Source: Vitellaria paradoxa
Taxonomy: Eukaryota > Streptophyta > Magnoliopsida > Ericales > Sapotaceae
DNA: 64,000 bases
Reading direction: 5' to 3'
Assembly (NCBI GenBank): GCA_019916065.1
Contig: CM034239.1
Span: 43,230,663-43,294,662, forward strand
A model generated the notes under the pieces. The model was not told the DNA's origin. It did no database searches and saw only the letters and a program-made list of their open reading frames with translations. Every line of letters starts with the position of its first letter. Within the stretch, counting starts at the first letter, position 1. A program made the translations under genes and the position numbers. Shown piece by piece: positions 47,258-58,681 of the stretch.

Positions 47258-48583
47258 GAGATTGTTGGCTCCAAATATAATCATACTGGCTTCCACGAAA
47301 TGTTATGACAAATTAAGGTAGGTGATAGGTCTATGTGTAGTAATTTTTCTTTGTCGTTCACTAATCACGCCAAAACCCCTACACGTCGAGCTAGTCACCA
47401 TGCTACTATGCGTTGCCATAGTCAACTATCTCCGCTCAGCAACACCATTTTTTTTTTTTTTTGGTAGCTTCCGTAGCTGGCTCCAGTTTTGCGCCCCCAC
47501 ATTCCCGTAGGGCACGCCTTAATTTGCTTGTTATATATATATATATATATATATAACCAAAAAAATTTATTAAAATTTTTAATTAAATTGATATGACGAT
47601 AATAACTCGATTATTTTTCAAACAATTTTCCAAACAAAAATGTTTTCATGCTGCCCAATGATGGTTTGCAGGGACCAACGTTGACCAAAGTTATAACTTG
47701 ATTAATCAAATTGGAAATGACTAAAATTATAAGTCGATTAATTAAATTGAAAAAAAAAAAAGGTTGCGTGCATCTCTTTTAATGTAATTTTCAGTAAAAA
47801 CAATGATACATCTCTCTTTATAGGTCCAAATTCCAACTGAAATTATTTATATGAGTCCACAACTGAATATGTTTTAATTGAATATGTTTTAAGGAGACTC
47901 TTTCTCCCTCTATCCTTTATGAATATATGAGAGGTGGAAACCGGGAAGAGGTAGGTCCGGTGTGTATATGCACTTGTACATCTACGTATCGTTGATTTTA
48001 AAATAATAATAAATTATTCAACGATTATTGTGATGACAAAAATTTACACCAACGAGTGTGATAATGACAAAAATTTATACTAATTATGATAAATCATAAC
48101 TAATTAAACTTCACATGAAAAATATTCCGGACAATACACCACACTGTACCTACCCGGATCCGGTGAAAACCAGGCTTTGAGATTTCAACTTTGTTAATTT
48201 ATATATATACAACACAATTTATATGTTTCGTTGCATACAAATGGTTATATTATATTATATATATATAATATATTATCTGCTTTCTTTTTCTGTCCAAGCT
48301 GCAGGCATGTGAGAGATGCTTTGGATTCAAAATAAGTCTTTGTCCATATATGTATATATATATATATATATATATCAATGCATGAAAACAAAGGCCACAA
48401 CGAAAACATACAGTGAATATCATTCCATTATTTGTAACAATCAAACAATGGTTAATTAGGAAAAAAAAGGGGAAAAAAAAAAGAAAGAAAGAAGAATAAA
48501 CATGAAAAAATACTATTACCAGAATTTTACACCACAAGAAAAAAGAAAAAAGTCACTTCCCTCATGATCATAAGAGTAACCCC
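47258..48583. repeat. Segmental duplication, copy B (empty SINE site, includes the FLA 3' end)
   Basis: Partner of 44542-45648. It covers the 3' flank of the FLA gene and its last few codons. The SINE target is present once as AAACATGAAAAAATAC at about 48499-48514. Confidence 0.85.
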
Positions 48584-49326
48584 ATGCAAAGCAACCCAAG
48601 CCCAGCAACCAAACCCAAGCCCAGTTGCAACCGCCCGGAGTCATTGGCCGGTGCTGGCTCCGCCGGCGACGACTTGGTCGTGTCCGGGCTGCTAGAACTA
48701 GAAGTGGTCTTCCCAGTTGGCGGAGCCGGCGCCGGAGCCGCAGCTTCAGTGAATTCCACAGGCAACAACACCTTGTCCACTTGATAAACAGCCAAGGGAG
48801 ATTGCTGACGCAAAGCATTGTTGACTTGAGTCACGACGCCGCCGGAGGAGGAGGAGGAGGAGGAGACGTTGACCTGATTGCCCTCGCTGGAGAAGTAGAG
48901 CCCGAAAGGTTTGCCGTCTTGGCTCGAAGCTTGGGTCCGAACCGGGTTGCTCACAGTTTGGAAGTCACTCAAGGAGTAGTACTTGGGCAGCATGTGGTAT
49001 TGGATGAGCTGAACTTGTTGCTGGGGCGAGAGATTGTTCATGGTGCCGGGGGGGAGGTTGGTGAAGGCGTTGTCGGTGGGGGCGAAGACGGTCATGCCGT
49101 CGCGGGAGCTGTTGACCTGGTTGTTGATTTGGTCGACGGCTTGGGTCGATTCCAGGAGGCGGATGAAGGTGGTGTATTGACCGCCCTTGACTAGGATTGC
49201 GGTGATGTTGATCGGTCCCGGAGGAGACGGCGCGGGAGCTGACTGGGCATGGGTTTGAGGGGTGATGAGGAGGAAGAGAAGTGAGGTGAGAGAAAGAAGA
49301 GAGAAAGAGAGAGATGTGTGAGCCAT
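48568..49326 (-). CDS. Fasciclin-like arabinogalactan protein (FLA11/12-like)
   Basis: Secreted, probably GPI-anchored cell-wall/plasma-membrane proteoglycan with one fasciclin domain; this type is linked to secondary-wall formation and stem mechanics. 252 aa, single exon, start MAHTS at 49326 (a further in-frame ATG 21 codons upstream precedes a low-complexity leader and would break the signal peptide). Signal peptide 1-28 (hydrophobic LLSLTSLLFLLI, cleavage near AQ/SA); AGP glycomodules SAPAPSPPGP (29-38) and AAAPAPAPP (195-203); fasciclin domain about 39-190 with the H1-type TVFAPTDNAF (79-88) and YH-type IQYHMLPKYY (108-117); Ser-rich and Pro-rich linker; C-terminal hydrophobic tail after DSGRLQ, as expected for GPI attachment. 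Its last codons lie in a duplicated block. Family confident; exact ortholog not determined. Confidence 0.95.
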   Translation of the reverse strand: MAHTSLSFSLLSLTSLLFLLITPQTHAQSAPAPSPPGPINITAILVKGGQYTTFIRLLESTQAVDQINNQVNSSRDGMTVFAPTDNAFTNLPPGTMNNLSPQQQVQLIQYHMLPKYYSLSDFQTVSNPVRTQASSQDGKPFGLYFSSEGNQVNVSSSSSSSGGVVTQVNNALRQQSPLAVYQVDKVLLPVEFTEAAAPAPAPPTGKTTSSSSSPDTTKSSPAEPAPANDSGRLQLGLGLVAGLGLLCMGLLL

Positions 49327-49396
49327 GTTGGTTGGTTGGGTGGTGGTGGTGGTGGAGAGCCGGCGGGGGGGGGATAGAGAGAGGTGCATGTGGTGG

Positions 49397-49406
49397 GGTT
49401 TTTATG
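49397..49406 (-). promoter_or_regulatory. TATA-like box of the FLA gene
   Basis: On the minus strand GCATAAAAAC lies about 75 bp upstream of the start codon, a plausible TATA position for a short leader. Confidence 0.45.
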
Positions 49407-49860
49407 CGGGGAGGGAGGTGGGGGCGGGGGGTGTTGGACTTTGTTGGATTGAGCTGGCTACAGATTTGAATCGAGACAAACCCTATTGAAAAAGAGAGTA
49501 TATGAATTATATTCAACTACTCTTCGTCGTCGGTTCATCTCATCTTGTGCACTCTAATTTAATCTCATCCTTACTTGTTCAATAGTTTATCTAATCTTCT
49601 GCAACTCTAATTTAATTCTGGATTACGGTGGTCGATTGATCATCTTTCTGTTAACTAATTTATTTCACCTGCATTCCTATAATTTTAACTTCATACCCTT
49701 AAATTTTATAGATTTCATAAATATACACTTAAATTGATTGATATTTGTATTTCACCTATTTAGACTCTTTATATTAGATTCTTTATTTACAAAATTAATT
49801 AATGATAAATTTACAGCCATAAAATTATCTACTCTAGTACTAAACAAAATTTTCTTTAAT

Positions 49861-49989
49861 CGAGCGTGGCCTTTAGCTCAGTGGTTAATAGCATTTCCTG
49901 CCTGCTCATGACTCGAGTTCGAGTCTTCCCCCTCCCCTTAAAAAAAAAAAAAAAAAAAAATTCACCTTTCAAAAAAAAAAAAAAAAAAA
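49861..49989 (+). mobile_element. Short tRNA-derived SINE, family D
   Basis: A box TTAGCTCAGTGGTTA and B box GAGTTCGAGTC in a head of about 75 nt, followed almost directly by long poly(A) stretches. TTTCTTTAAT flanks it (49851-49860 and 49990-49999). The stems do not make a convincing functional tRNA. Confidence 0.75.
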
Positions 49990-49999
49990 TTTCTTTAAT

Positions 50000-50805
50000 A
50001 ATCATTTATTTATCTGTGCTTTGTCTTGAGGAAATCGTTTTCTGCAATAAATTTTGAAAAAATAATTTAAAAATATTATTAAAATTAAATTAAATTAAAT
50101 TAATTTATCATTTTGCTAAAGTATTTTTTTTAATTAATACTAAGAGTATATATAAAAATGATTTCATAGTATTAAATTGATCAAGGGTTATTTTTTAAAT
50201 GAAAATTTTAATATAAAAAATTTAATTAAATATAATACAAATCTCAAATAATGTAAGTACAGTTACACAAAATTGAAATCATAAAAAGTATACGTAAAAA
50301 CAAGCCCAATAAAAATTGAAGTCCATACCACGGTTGAAATGCAAATTAATATTTTAATTGTGAACAAGCATTCAAAAACTAAAATTAAATGCAATAATAT
50401 CAAGCCCGAAGTTGAATTTCTAACTCCCACTTAGTATCAAATCAACTACGTGCGCATGTGAGATGGTATGCATGATTAATTAAAATGAATAAATTAGTTA
50501 TTTAGTGCTGTCTGCTTAATGTAGTGCTTTGGCTGAATTGACAAATCATAATTAATTAGTTTAATCCTTCCTTCCAAACATCAATGTGTGTATATATATA
50601 TATATATATATGTTGGTTGGATCGGCAAATCGTGAGTCTAATCATTCAAATTGAATTATTAAAGACCCACCGGTTTTGAAAAAACATATGCTTCCACTCC
50701 TTTTTATTTTTTTTCTAACCTTAGAAAAAAAAATAAAAATAAATATATAAAATTTGAAAGAAGCTACTAGTACAATAATTATATATCTAAAGGCAACCAC
50801 ATATA
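50000..50805. other. Intergenic, no gene seen
   Basis: AT-rich DNA with a TA run at about 50591-50612. No gene recognised. Confidence 0.5.
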
Positions 50806-50962
50806 GGTCTCGTTTGTTTTGTTGAAAAATAACAAAAAATTATATAAATTTTTGTTAACTTTATATCACATCAACTTTTTTCTTTCACTGCACGCATTAC
50901 GAACTCTCAATTTATTTTAATTTATCTCAATTTATCTCACTTTTTCTTACTCCAAACAAACT
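50806..50962. mobile_element. MITE, inverted relative of 21226-21363
   Basis: Left end GGTCTCGTTTGTTTTG; the inverse of the right end is AAGTTTGTTTGGAGTAAG. The interior contains the complement of the shared AATGCGTGCAGTGAAAG motif. ATA before and TAT after. Confidence 0.65.
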
Positions 50963-51581
50963 TATAGAGTCGCATTATTCGTAACTATTTTTTTTTCACA
51001 TAGTGCAGGTAATCCACATATTTTATGTTTTTTTTTTCACATAATTAAATAATTTTTCACATAATTCACAAATTACACCGAAAGTTTCAAAATACCCACA
51101 TATATTTTCTGTAATTGATTGTTGAAATTATTTGATTTTTTTAACAAATACATGTAAAAAATTTTTAATTTATTCAGTAATCCATTACTGAAATGTTTTG
51201 TTTATTTGTCGAAATTTTATTTCAGCAAATGATTGTTGAATTTATTTGATTTTTTTAACAAGTAGTTGTTGATATTATTTGATATTTTTAACTAGTTTCT
51301 GTTAAAATTTTATATAAGATTAATTTTTTAGAGTATGAATTTATGTATAATAACTATGAAAGGCAAAGAAATCATTTTTCATTAAGACGTTTTTGTTCTA
51401 ATATGAGAAAATTTTAATTGGATTACGGGAGAAGAAATAGAGATGCAGATAGTGGGACCACCCCCAACACGCACACATATGCTTGGGCCTCACCTACATA
51501 CTAGACCCCAAAAATGGAATTTTCATCCCAATCAAACTCGTATTTAACTTGAGTTGAATGTCCACTTTAGGCCTGAAGTTT

Positions 51582-51745
51582 GGGTGTATTTGGAATTGTA
51601 TAAAAGTGTATAAAATATAATAAAATAAAATTATAAAACTAAATGTTTCGTAATTCGTGTAGTAACTAAAGAATTTAAATTTTACTATCTCGTAATTCGT
51701 ATTTATAAAGTTTTGTAAGATTTTATTTTATTTGGTAGAGTTGGA
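51582..51745. mobile_element. MITE-like repeat, partner of 22459-22610
   Basis: Starts GGGTGTATTTGGAATTGTATA and follows the 22459 copy through AATTCGTGTAGTAACTAAAG and GTTTTGTAAGATTTTATT. No clear right terminal repeat. Confidence 0.5.
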
Positions 51746-52489
51746 TCCTTTATGCATATTATACACACAATAATTCTTTTATATATATACACACACAATG
51801 ATGCGCACACATAAATATTCATTAACTACTTTTTTTTATTTTATTCTTATTTTTCATATATTTTTATAAATTTTCAAGCAAATTAATTATAAATTACAAA
51901 CACTGAAACATTTATCTCAGATAATAAATTAATAGTAAGTAATTAAGAATCATTTTAAAAAATAAATGAAAGTAATGGAAAGTTAGCAGACAAATGCAAA
52001 AATTAAAATGTACAATGGTAAAATTACTTTAGTAATATACAAATTTTCAAAAATTACTCTTATATCTCTTTTAAATTATGAGTGGTTGTTAGTAATTAGA
52101 AGATATTAATAAAAACAGTTAGAAAAAATTCACCAAATGATTAACTTTATTAATTTTTAAAATTCAGCAACCTCCTCAGTATTTTTTTTATATAATAATA
52201 TAAATATCTATGTGTAAAATCACACACACATATATTATATATGTATATATATATGGTGACATATTAATCAATTACTTGGACAAACAAAAGGTATATATGC
52301 TCCACTTTGTCAGCCTGGCAAAACATGGAGTGTGGGAAACCCACAAGTACCTATATGATTTCACCAAATACAAGTATACAATAAATAAATTAAGCAATGA
52401 TATACAGTAATTTTGCAGCTCTCACTCTCTCAATAAATCTCAACAGCAACCAAAAAATTAATGACCCCTTTAAGGCGTTGTTAGGCGAT

Positions 52490-52533
<44 letters not shown>

Positions 52534-53006
52534 TTAATTAGTGACCACTTTGAGATCAACCAATATATATATGATAAGGTCAAACCATTTGATCCAAGGC
52601 TGTATTAATGGCTGTATTAACTGGGTTAATTTGCACAGTACGGCTACTAGTTTTCATCTTCCAGCGCTATTACAGCTCAGAATTCTTTGTATGTGTGACA
52701 TGCAACAACTCTAGCATCGTTTCCAGGTGTCCTTATCCTGAGGAGAGGGACCAATTAACCAACAGACAGGCTGATTGGTCTGTAGGTGATGTTTTTTAAT
52801 TTCTAGCACTAAAAGAATATATATATATATATATGTATATATATAGTGTATACCAAACCAAAGCAACAGCTCAGATCGGTTGTACATGCTCCACCAACCA
52901 TTCGTAGATTAATGTCCAATTGTGTTTTTCTCTTCTTTTTAACTAAAATACATTGAGATTGGATCCAGGGTGTAGGCCGAAACCATGCCTCCAAAATAAG
53001 AAATAA
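51746..53006. other. Intergenic, no gene seen
   Basis: AT-rich DNA with the longest TA dinucleotide run of the window (about 52492-52532). A short GC-richer part at 52600-52790 shows no recognisable protein. Confidence 0.5.
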
Positions 53007-53310
53007 GGTGTGTTTTTCTATTTTTTGTTTTTTATTTTTATTTTTTATTTTTTGTTTTGAACTATTTTTTATTATATATTTTTAAAAATAAAAAAAACAT
53101 CTCAAAATTCATTTAACGATTTTTTAAAATTTATTTTCAAAAACAAAAAATAAGTTTATACATAAAATTAAAAATATCCAAAAGTTATTTTGAAAGTTTT
53201 TTTTAAAAAAATAAAGAAAGTCTCAAAATGAAAAAGACAGAATATTTTGTATTTTTTGGTTTTAAGCTTTTTAACATATAATAAAAAAAAAAACTAAACT
53301 AAATACTGCG
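53007..53310. mobile_element. MITE of the GGCATTTGGTTTA family, diverged
   Basis: Left end GGTGTGTTTTTCTATTTTTTG; the inverse of the right end is CGCAGTATTTAGTTTAGTT. TAA on both sides (53004-53006 and 53311-53313). The interior is A/T-tract rich like the other copies. Confidence 0.55.
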
Positions 53311-53313
53311 TAA

Positions 53314-54438
53314 ATATTCCTTTAACTCATGTGTGAAGATGTGATTTGAAATCATGTCTTTAAATTTTGTTAAGATTAAAAGTATCTTAAAAAATGACTT
53401 CTTCTAGCTTGATTAATTAATTGTTTATATATTGATTCCTCTCTTGATTAAGTCAATAATATCCAATAATATTCAACGCAGTGATGAGGTCGTTATGTTC
53501 GGAAATATATCATTCGTGTTTCGTTTGAATAATTAAAGATTTCGAATTGACAGTTATCTTGGCTCCACTATCCCCCAAAAAAAAAAAAAAAAAAATACAA
53601 AACAAACAAGTCTTATCTTTAAAAAATTTTAAACTATTATCTTAATTTTTTTGGAAGATTTTGTTCTATTAAATTCCCTGAAATTTATTTTTAATTGAGA
53701 ATGATATTATTTTTCATGGGCTTAATGATTCTTTACTATTACTTGGACTTTTCCATTATTCTTGGATTTTACTTAAACAATTTCATTGGACCTATTAAGC
53801 TTAATCCATAATTTTAACCCAAGTTCTATTACTCAAATTGAAAGGCCCATGACCCAACGCATTCGTTTAATTCTTTTTTTTTTTCCCCTTTAGTGCAACA
53901 TTTAATTCATTAATTCAACTCACTAACCAAATCAAAGCTTGATATTTTCTTCTTCCTTTTTTCTCACGTTTCTTTCAGCAACTACTTGCCTCCCTTTAAC
54001 ATATATCTCACTTCAGTCGAGGAGAGGAACTTGTAATTCACCTTGGCGAACATATGGCCACCACCAACATGCGATGGTTTTGAATTTTCATCTTCTGAAT
54101 TCTAGCACACGAATTACTAAAATGAAATTAACAGCAGTCAAAATACAATAGTTACAACAAGCATATGATGGTCTTAAATTTTCAGCTCACAGACCAACTA
54201 TCTTCTGCCATTTAACGATTTTTACTCTCAAGCATAAAATGTGCGGTGCATAATTAAAATCAAATTCTCGTAGAACAGATTTTAACAAAATTTTTAATTG
54301 AAATTTAATTTTTAGAATTTACAATTAATAAAGCAATTAAATAGTAGATTCAGATCTTTTTATCTATTTATTAAATTGAGACAAATAAATACTCGTTACA
54401 AAAAATAAATTTAAATTTTGACTTAATTAAACAATTCA
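53314..54438. other. Intergenic, no gene seen
   Basis: AT-rich, poly-A run near 53577-53596. No coding pattern. Confidence 0.5.
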
Positions 54439-54443
54439 GTTTT

Positions 54444-56530
54444 TGTCACGCCCCTGACTTAATTGTCCGAGACAGATGACAGGAGAATATGAGAATTAAT
54501 TAAAGTAAATAAATACATGTTCTATGGTCAAGTTATAATGTGATAATAATCATTAGAGTAGATAAACACGTCCCTCATTCTCATATAAAATAAATAAAAA
54601 TGGCATTAACCACAATAAATCTAATGTCACATCCTGATGATATAACCCAAGACTTATATAGCTAAATAAATATCATTAATAAACAACCTCAAAATAAAAA
54701 TAAGTTTGGGATCCACATCCTGTATCGCACAATTAAAGATACAGTAATCTATATATAAATTAAAATAATATAATAAGCCGATCTATCGGTCATAACTCAA
54801 CTCTGAGTGGCTACACCATTGCCTCACCGAATCACCTTGAATATGGATGTGATGAGTAAACTTGCTTAATAGGTAAGACCATGTAAGTGTGCATCAGTGA
54901 ACAGTAATTAAGCATATAGTACAACTCACAATAATATAAACCAAAATATAATATAGCAATACATATGTGATGCAATGTAGTGGCCAATGCATTCTCTAAT
55001 TTTCATCTATCCCTAACTTTATCATGGGACGGATAATGCTTAGCACAGCACGCGAGGTCACTAATCCAATTGCACTGTTTACGCTTACGGTAAGCGTGTA
55101 TCTCCATATATATAGATATATATATATATACAAAGTGGAGAATTGTGTTACGCCCTGCTGGTTTAAGATTCAGAGGAACCGTGTTACACCCTATAGCCTT
55201 TCTGGTAGGAAACTGTGTTATACTCTTAGTCAAGCATTTGCTTAACTCAAATAGGTTCGACTATAGCTTGGAAAAAATCTTGTAATCAGATCTCATAATT
55301 AACGTCCCAACTTCAAAATGACTACGCTCTAGTATTATATATCTACTAGGGATTATCTGATATTTTCAAAATTTTATTTTCTCAAATCATGGATTCCGTC
55401 CATATATATATATATCGTGTCTCGGTATGTCACAATATAAATATGACACTCTCGGCCAATTAATAATCACAACAAAACAAAATGATGCAACCCCAACTCT
55501 ATGCACATGATATGCTCAGTCATATAAATAATGTCACATCAATATAAAAATATATTCTTATTAGTTTTGATACTAATTTGGGGTTTATTTCATCTTTAAA
55601 AATCAATAATTATTTAGTTTAGGTACAAAACATGCATTTAAAACCAAATTTTACATTTTTCTAAGAATCTACTATATTGGCCCTAAGCTGTGGTTCGGAC
55701 ACTCTATTCAGCTGATCCAAACACCATAGTCCAATACCTAATTCCAAGTTTCGTTGCCATAGTCCAGAACCTAATTTCATGTTTCGTTTTCAATGAAACC
55801 CAATTCCTATCTATTTTCCAAATCACTCATTCAAGTCTCAATCTCAACAATAACTCATGTATGAATACTTAAACAATTAAATCACATGTTTCTACAATAT
55901 TTAATCGAAGAATAGCTCAGATATCTGCAAGATCTTCATGATTTGAGAAATATATACATATATATGCCCACATTCATATATACATATATATGCACAAATC
56001 TCAGGATATTCATCCAAATCAAGCATACATATATATATATCAAAATCATCCGAACAATGTCTAAAGCACGAATATAAGTTCCACCTATCTTGAATCCAAA
56101 GAAAAAAGAAGAAAATCAAAGAAAACTAGTTGAGCTCCCGACCTTTAAAAGTTGACTTCTCCTACCCTATGCCAAATTATAAAAAATGGTCATTGCCACA
56201 ATGATCACTATGTTGAGTACTATTCCAATCCGCCAGCCTTCAGCTTCGGATTGCATTTTTTCTCTCTACTTTCTCTCTTTTCTCTTCCTTTCCTCTCTTT
56301 TGCTCGGTTCTCTGGCAGCCAGGCCAACTGAAAGAAAAAGGAAAAAGAAAAAGAAAGGGAAATGAAGGAAACATAAGAGAGTTGGGCCCTGGCTCAGTTA
56401 TCTAATTAAATATCAATTCAGGTCACACCTGACTTAGAAAAAATAAAATAAATTAACTCAGTTGCATAATAATTATTTATTTGATCCAAAATAACACATA
56501 AATAGTCAAAAATAAATATCGGGTATTACG
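54444..56530. mobile_element. Probable solo LTR, about 2.09 kb
   Basis: Begins TGTCACGCCCCTGAC and ends CGGGTATTACG, the boundaries typical of large plant LTRs (the last base would normally be A). An exact 5-bp target duplication GTTTT flanks it (54439-54443 and 56531-56535). No internal gag-pol sequence and no second LTR is in the window. Superfamily and orientation are not determined; the TG-first reading suggests plus. Confidence 0.7.
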
Positions 56531-56535
56531 GTTTT

Positions 56536-58363
56536 AATGGACAATAAATAAAAGTAAAATAAATTATTAATTAAATCATAAAAATAAACCAAGTTTCAAT
56601 GGCTTCAACTGGATTCCTAACTTGAAATCATGAAACTATTGCTTGGTATTTAATCAAGGGACCCTGAATCAATCCGTCATCTAACTCTTAATCTATGCGC
56701 ATCAGCTTTTTTACGAAAAAATTTTAAAATATAATAAAAATAAGTGTTACCGGAATCGAACTAAATTGATCAGTTCAATCCGTTAAATTAAAAACTGCAC
56801 CTAAAATATATTCAATTTAATTATTTCACCAAGCATGCCATTTAACGTAAAAAATTAACTGATTTTTTTTTTTTTTAAGAATCGTTGAACAAACTGATTT
56901 TAAAAGAATGAGGCCAGTTTTCGTAAAGTATACAAAATGAAATTCTTTAAAAAAAATAAATAAAATATTTTTTTTATTAAATAACAACTTTTGTGGGTTT
57001 CTAATATTATAATACAATTATTTTAAAATTTAAAATAATAAAAAATTGACCATTAATTAAGCAAAGAACAGATTACACACTAGTTAGTAATCCTATTGTA
57101 GGGTAACTTTGACTTATTTAGAGTGTGGAATTTTGAATGGGGAGATTTTTTTGTTCTACTTTTTACTTTATTATAAACTATAATATAAATTTAAAGGAAA
57201 AAAAAAAAAAAAAAACATCTCCACAACGGATACTCTCGTCATTTGTCCAACTTAGAGATGGTATGGAAATACTCTTCACGAAATAGGGACGATAGTTTTC
57301 AGCCTATCATATCCTACATTAAATATTGATTATATTTATATAATAGTATAGAATAAATACAACGTTATTTGAGTTGAAATATGAATAATTTTATTTTTAA
57401 TAATATTATTTGATTTAATTATTTATTTTAATAAATATTTTATAATATTATTTTAATTGAATAAAAAGTTTTTTTTTTTTTTTGAGAAGAACAAGCGTAG
57501 GAATAAAAGTCTGTATTTGAATGGGACCGATGATAAAATAATTTTTTTATCCTCTAATAAGGTTTAATCTATAGTCACTACTATTTTCTCTCGCACAAGT
57601 CACCGTTCATCTAATTTATATTAATGATTATTTGTAGTAATCAGTATATTTCGTTTAAAATCATCATACCTATAAGATGATATCTTTCATTTAAAAATTG
57701 ACGGTAAAAATATAAGTAGTGAAAGGTGCAGAATAATTGTGCGGTGGAATAGCCAAGTTGCTCTAATAAAGGCTAGAAGAAAAATGAGAATAGAGATTGG
57801 TAAGTGGGGACAAAAAGAAGGGAATTCCCTCTGTATATAAAATTAATCAGTCTCTTTGTTGAATTAATTACTACATTGTAATATTTGATTACAACAGGGG
57901 CAAGGTCAAACTCTTCGAAACTGACGCACACATTTTTGAGTCGAACCAGCGTGATCAGAGTTATGCCAGAAGTCAAATCACGAAGTGTGGAATTGATTTC
58001 ATTGTCCAATTACGTTTCCAAAAACATTTTTTGGGGGTGTCAAATTTGATAATAATAATAATAATAATATGAAAAACTTTTTATTTTTTTTATTCTTCCA
58101 AAAATTTTCTAGTTTTTATTATTTTTTTATATTTTTTTAAAAAATATACCAAGTATCAGTAATTTACTTACCCAAAAAAAAAAGTATCGGTAATTTAAAA
58201 TTTACCTTTTATTTGGGATCAAAATTCAACATTCTAAACTGGCACTATATTTGCAAAGTATTTGAGTCAGACCGCATAGAATTTTTGTTTATTCAAATTT
58301 AATTTGAGTTTAAGTTTGAATTTTTGTATCAATGTAAAATTAGTTTAAAAATAAAAAAATCTA
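56536..58363. other. Intergenic, no gene seen
   Basis: AT-rich with an AAT run near 58050-58070 and several poly-A/T tracts. Nothing coding recognised. Confidence 0.5.
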
Positions 58364-58681
58364 GGTGCCATTTAATTTATTTTTGTATTTTCTATTTTGT
58401 ATTTTTGTTTTTTATTTTTTATTTTAAGCTTATTTTTTATTTTGTCCTTTTAAAAATAAGAAAAACAGATCGAAACTTATTTGGTTACTTGTGTTTTCAA
58501 AATTTATTTTTGAAAATAGAAAATGAATTTACACATGAAATAAAAAATGGTAAAAAGTCATTTTAAAAGTTTTTAACAAAAAATAAGTAAAATAAAAACA
58601 GAACATTTTTTATTTTTTTATTTTGATATTTTTAACACATAAAATAAAAGTAAAAAATAAAAAAATAAACCAAACACTACC
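58364..58681. mobile_element. MITE of the GGCATTTGGTTTA family
   Basis: Left end GGTGCCATTTAATTTATTTT; the inverse of the right end is GGTAGTGTTTGGTTTATTT. CTA before and TTA after are a near 3-bp duplication. Confidence 0.6.

Noticed and set aside
48625..49194. A 189-codon frame antisense to the FLA gene
   Set aside because: Shadow of a GC-rich coding region on the other strand; the FLA protein is unambiguous.
49873..49940. A possible functional tRNA gene
   Set aside because: A and B boxes are present, but acceptor and anticodon stems do not pair well, and a poly(A) tail with target duplication marks a SINE.
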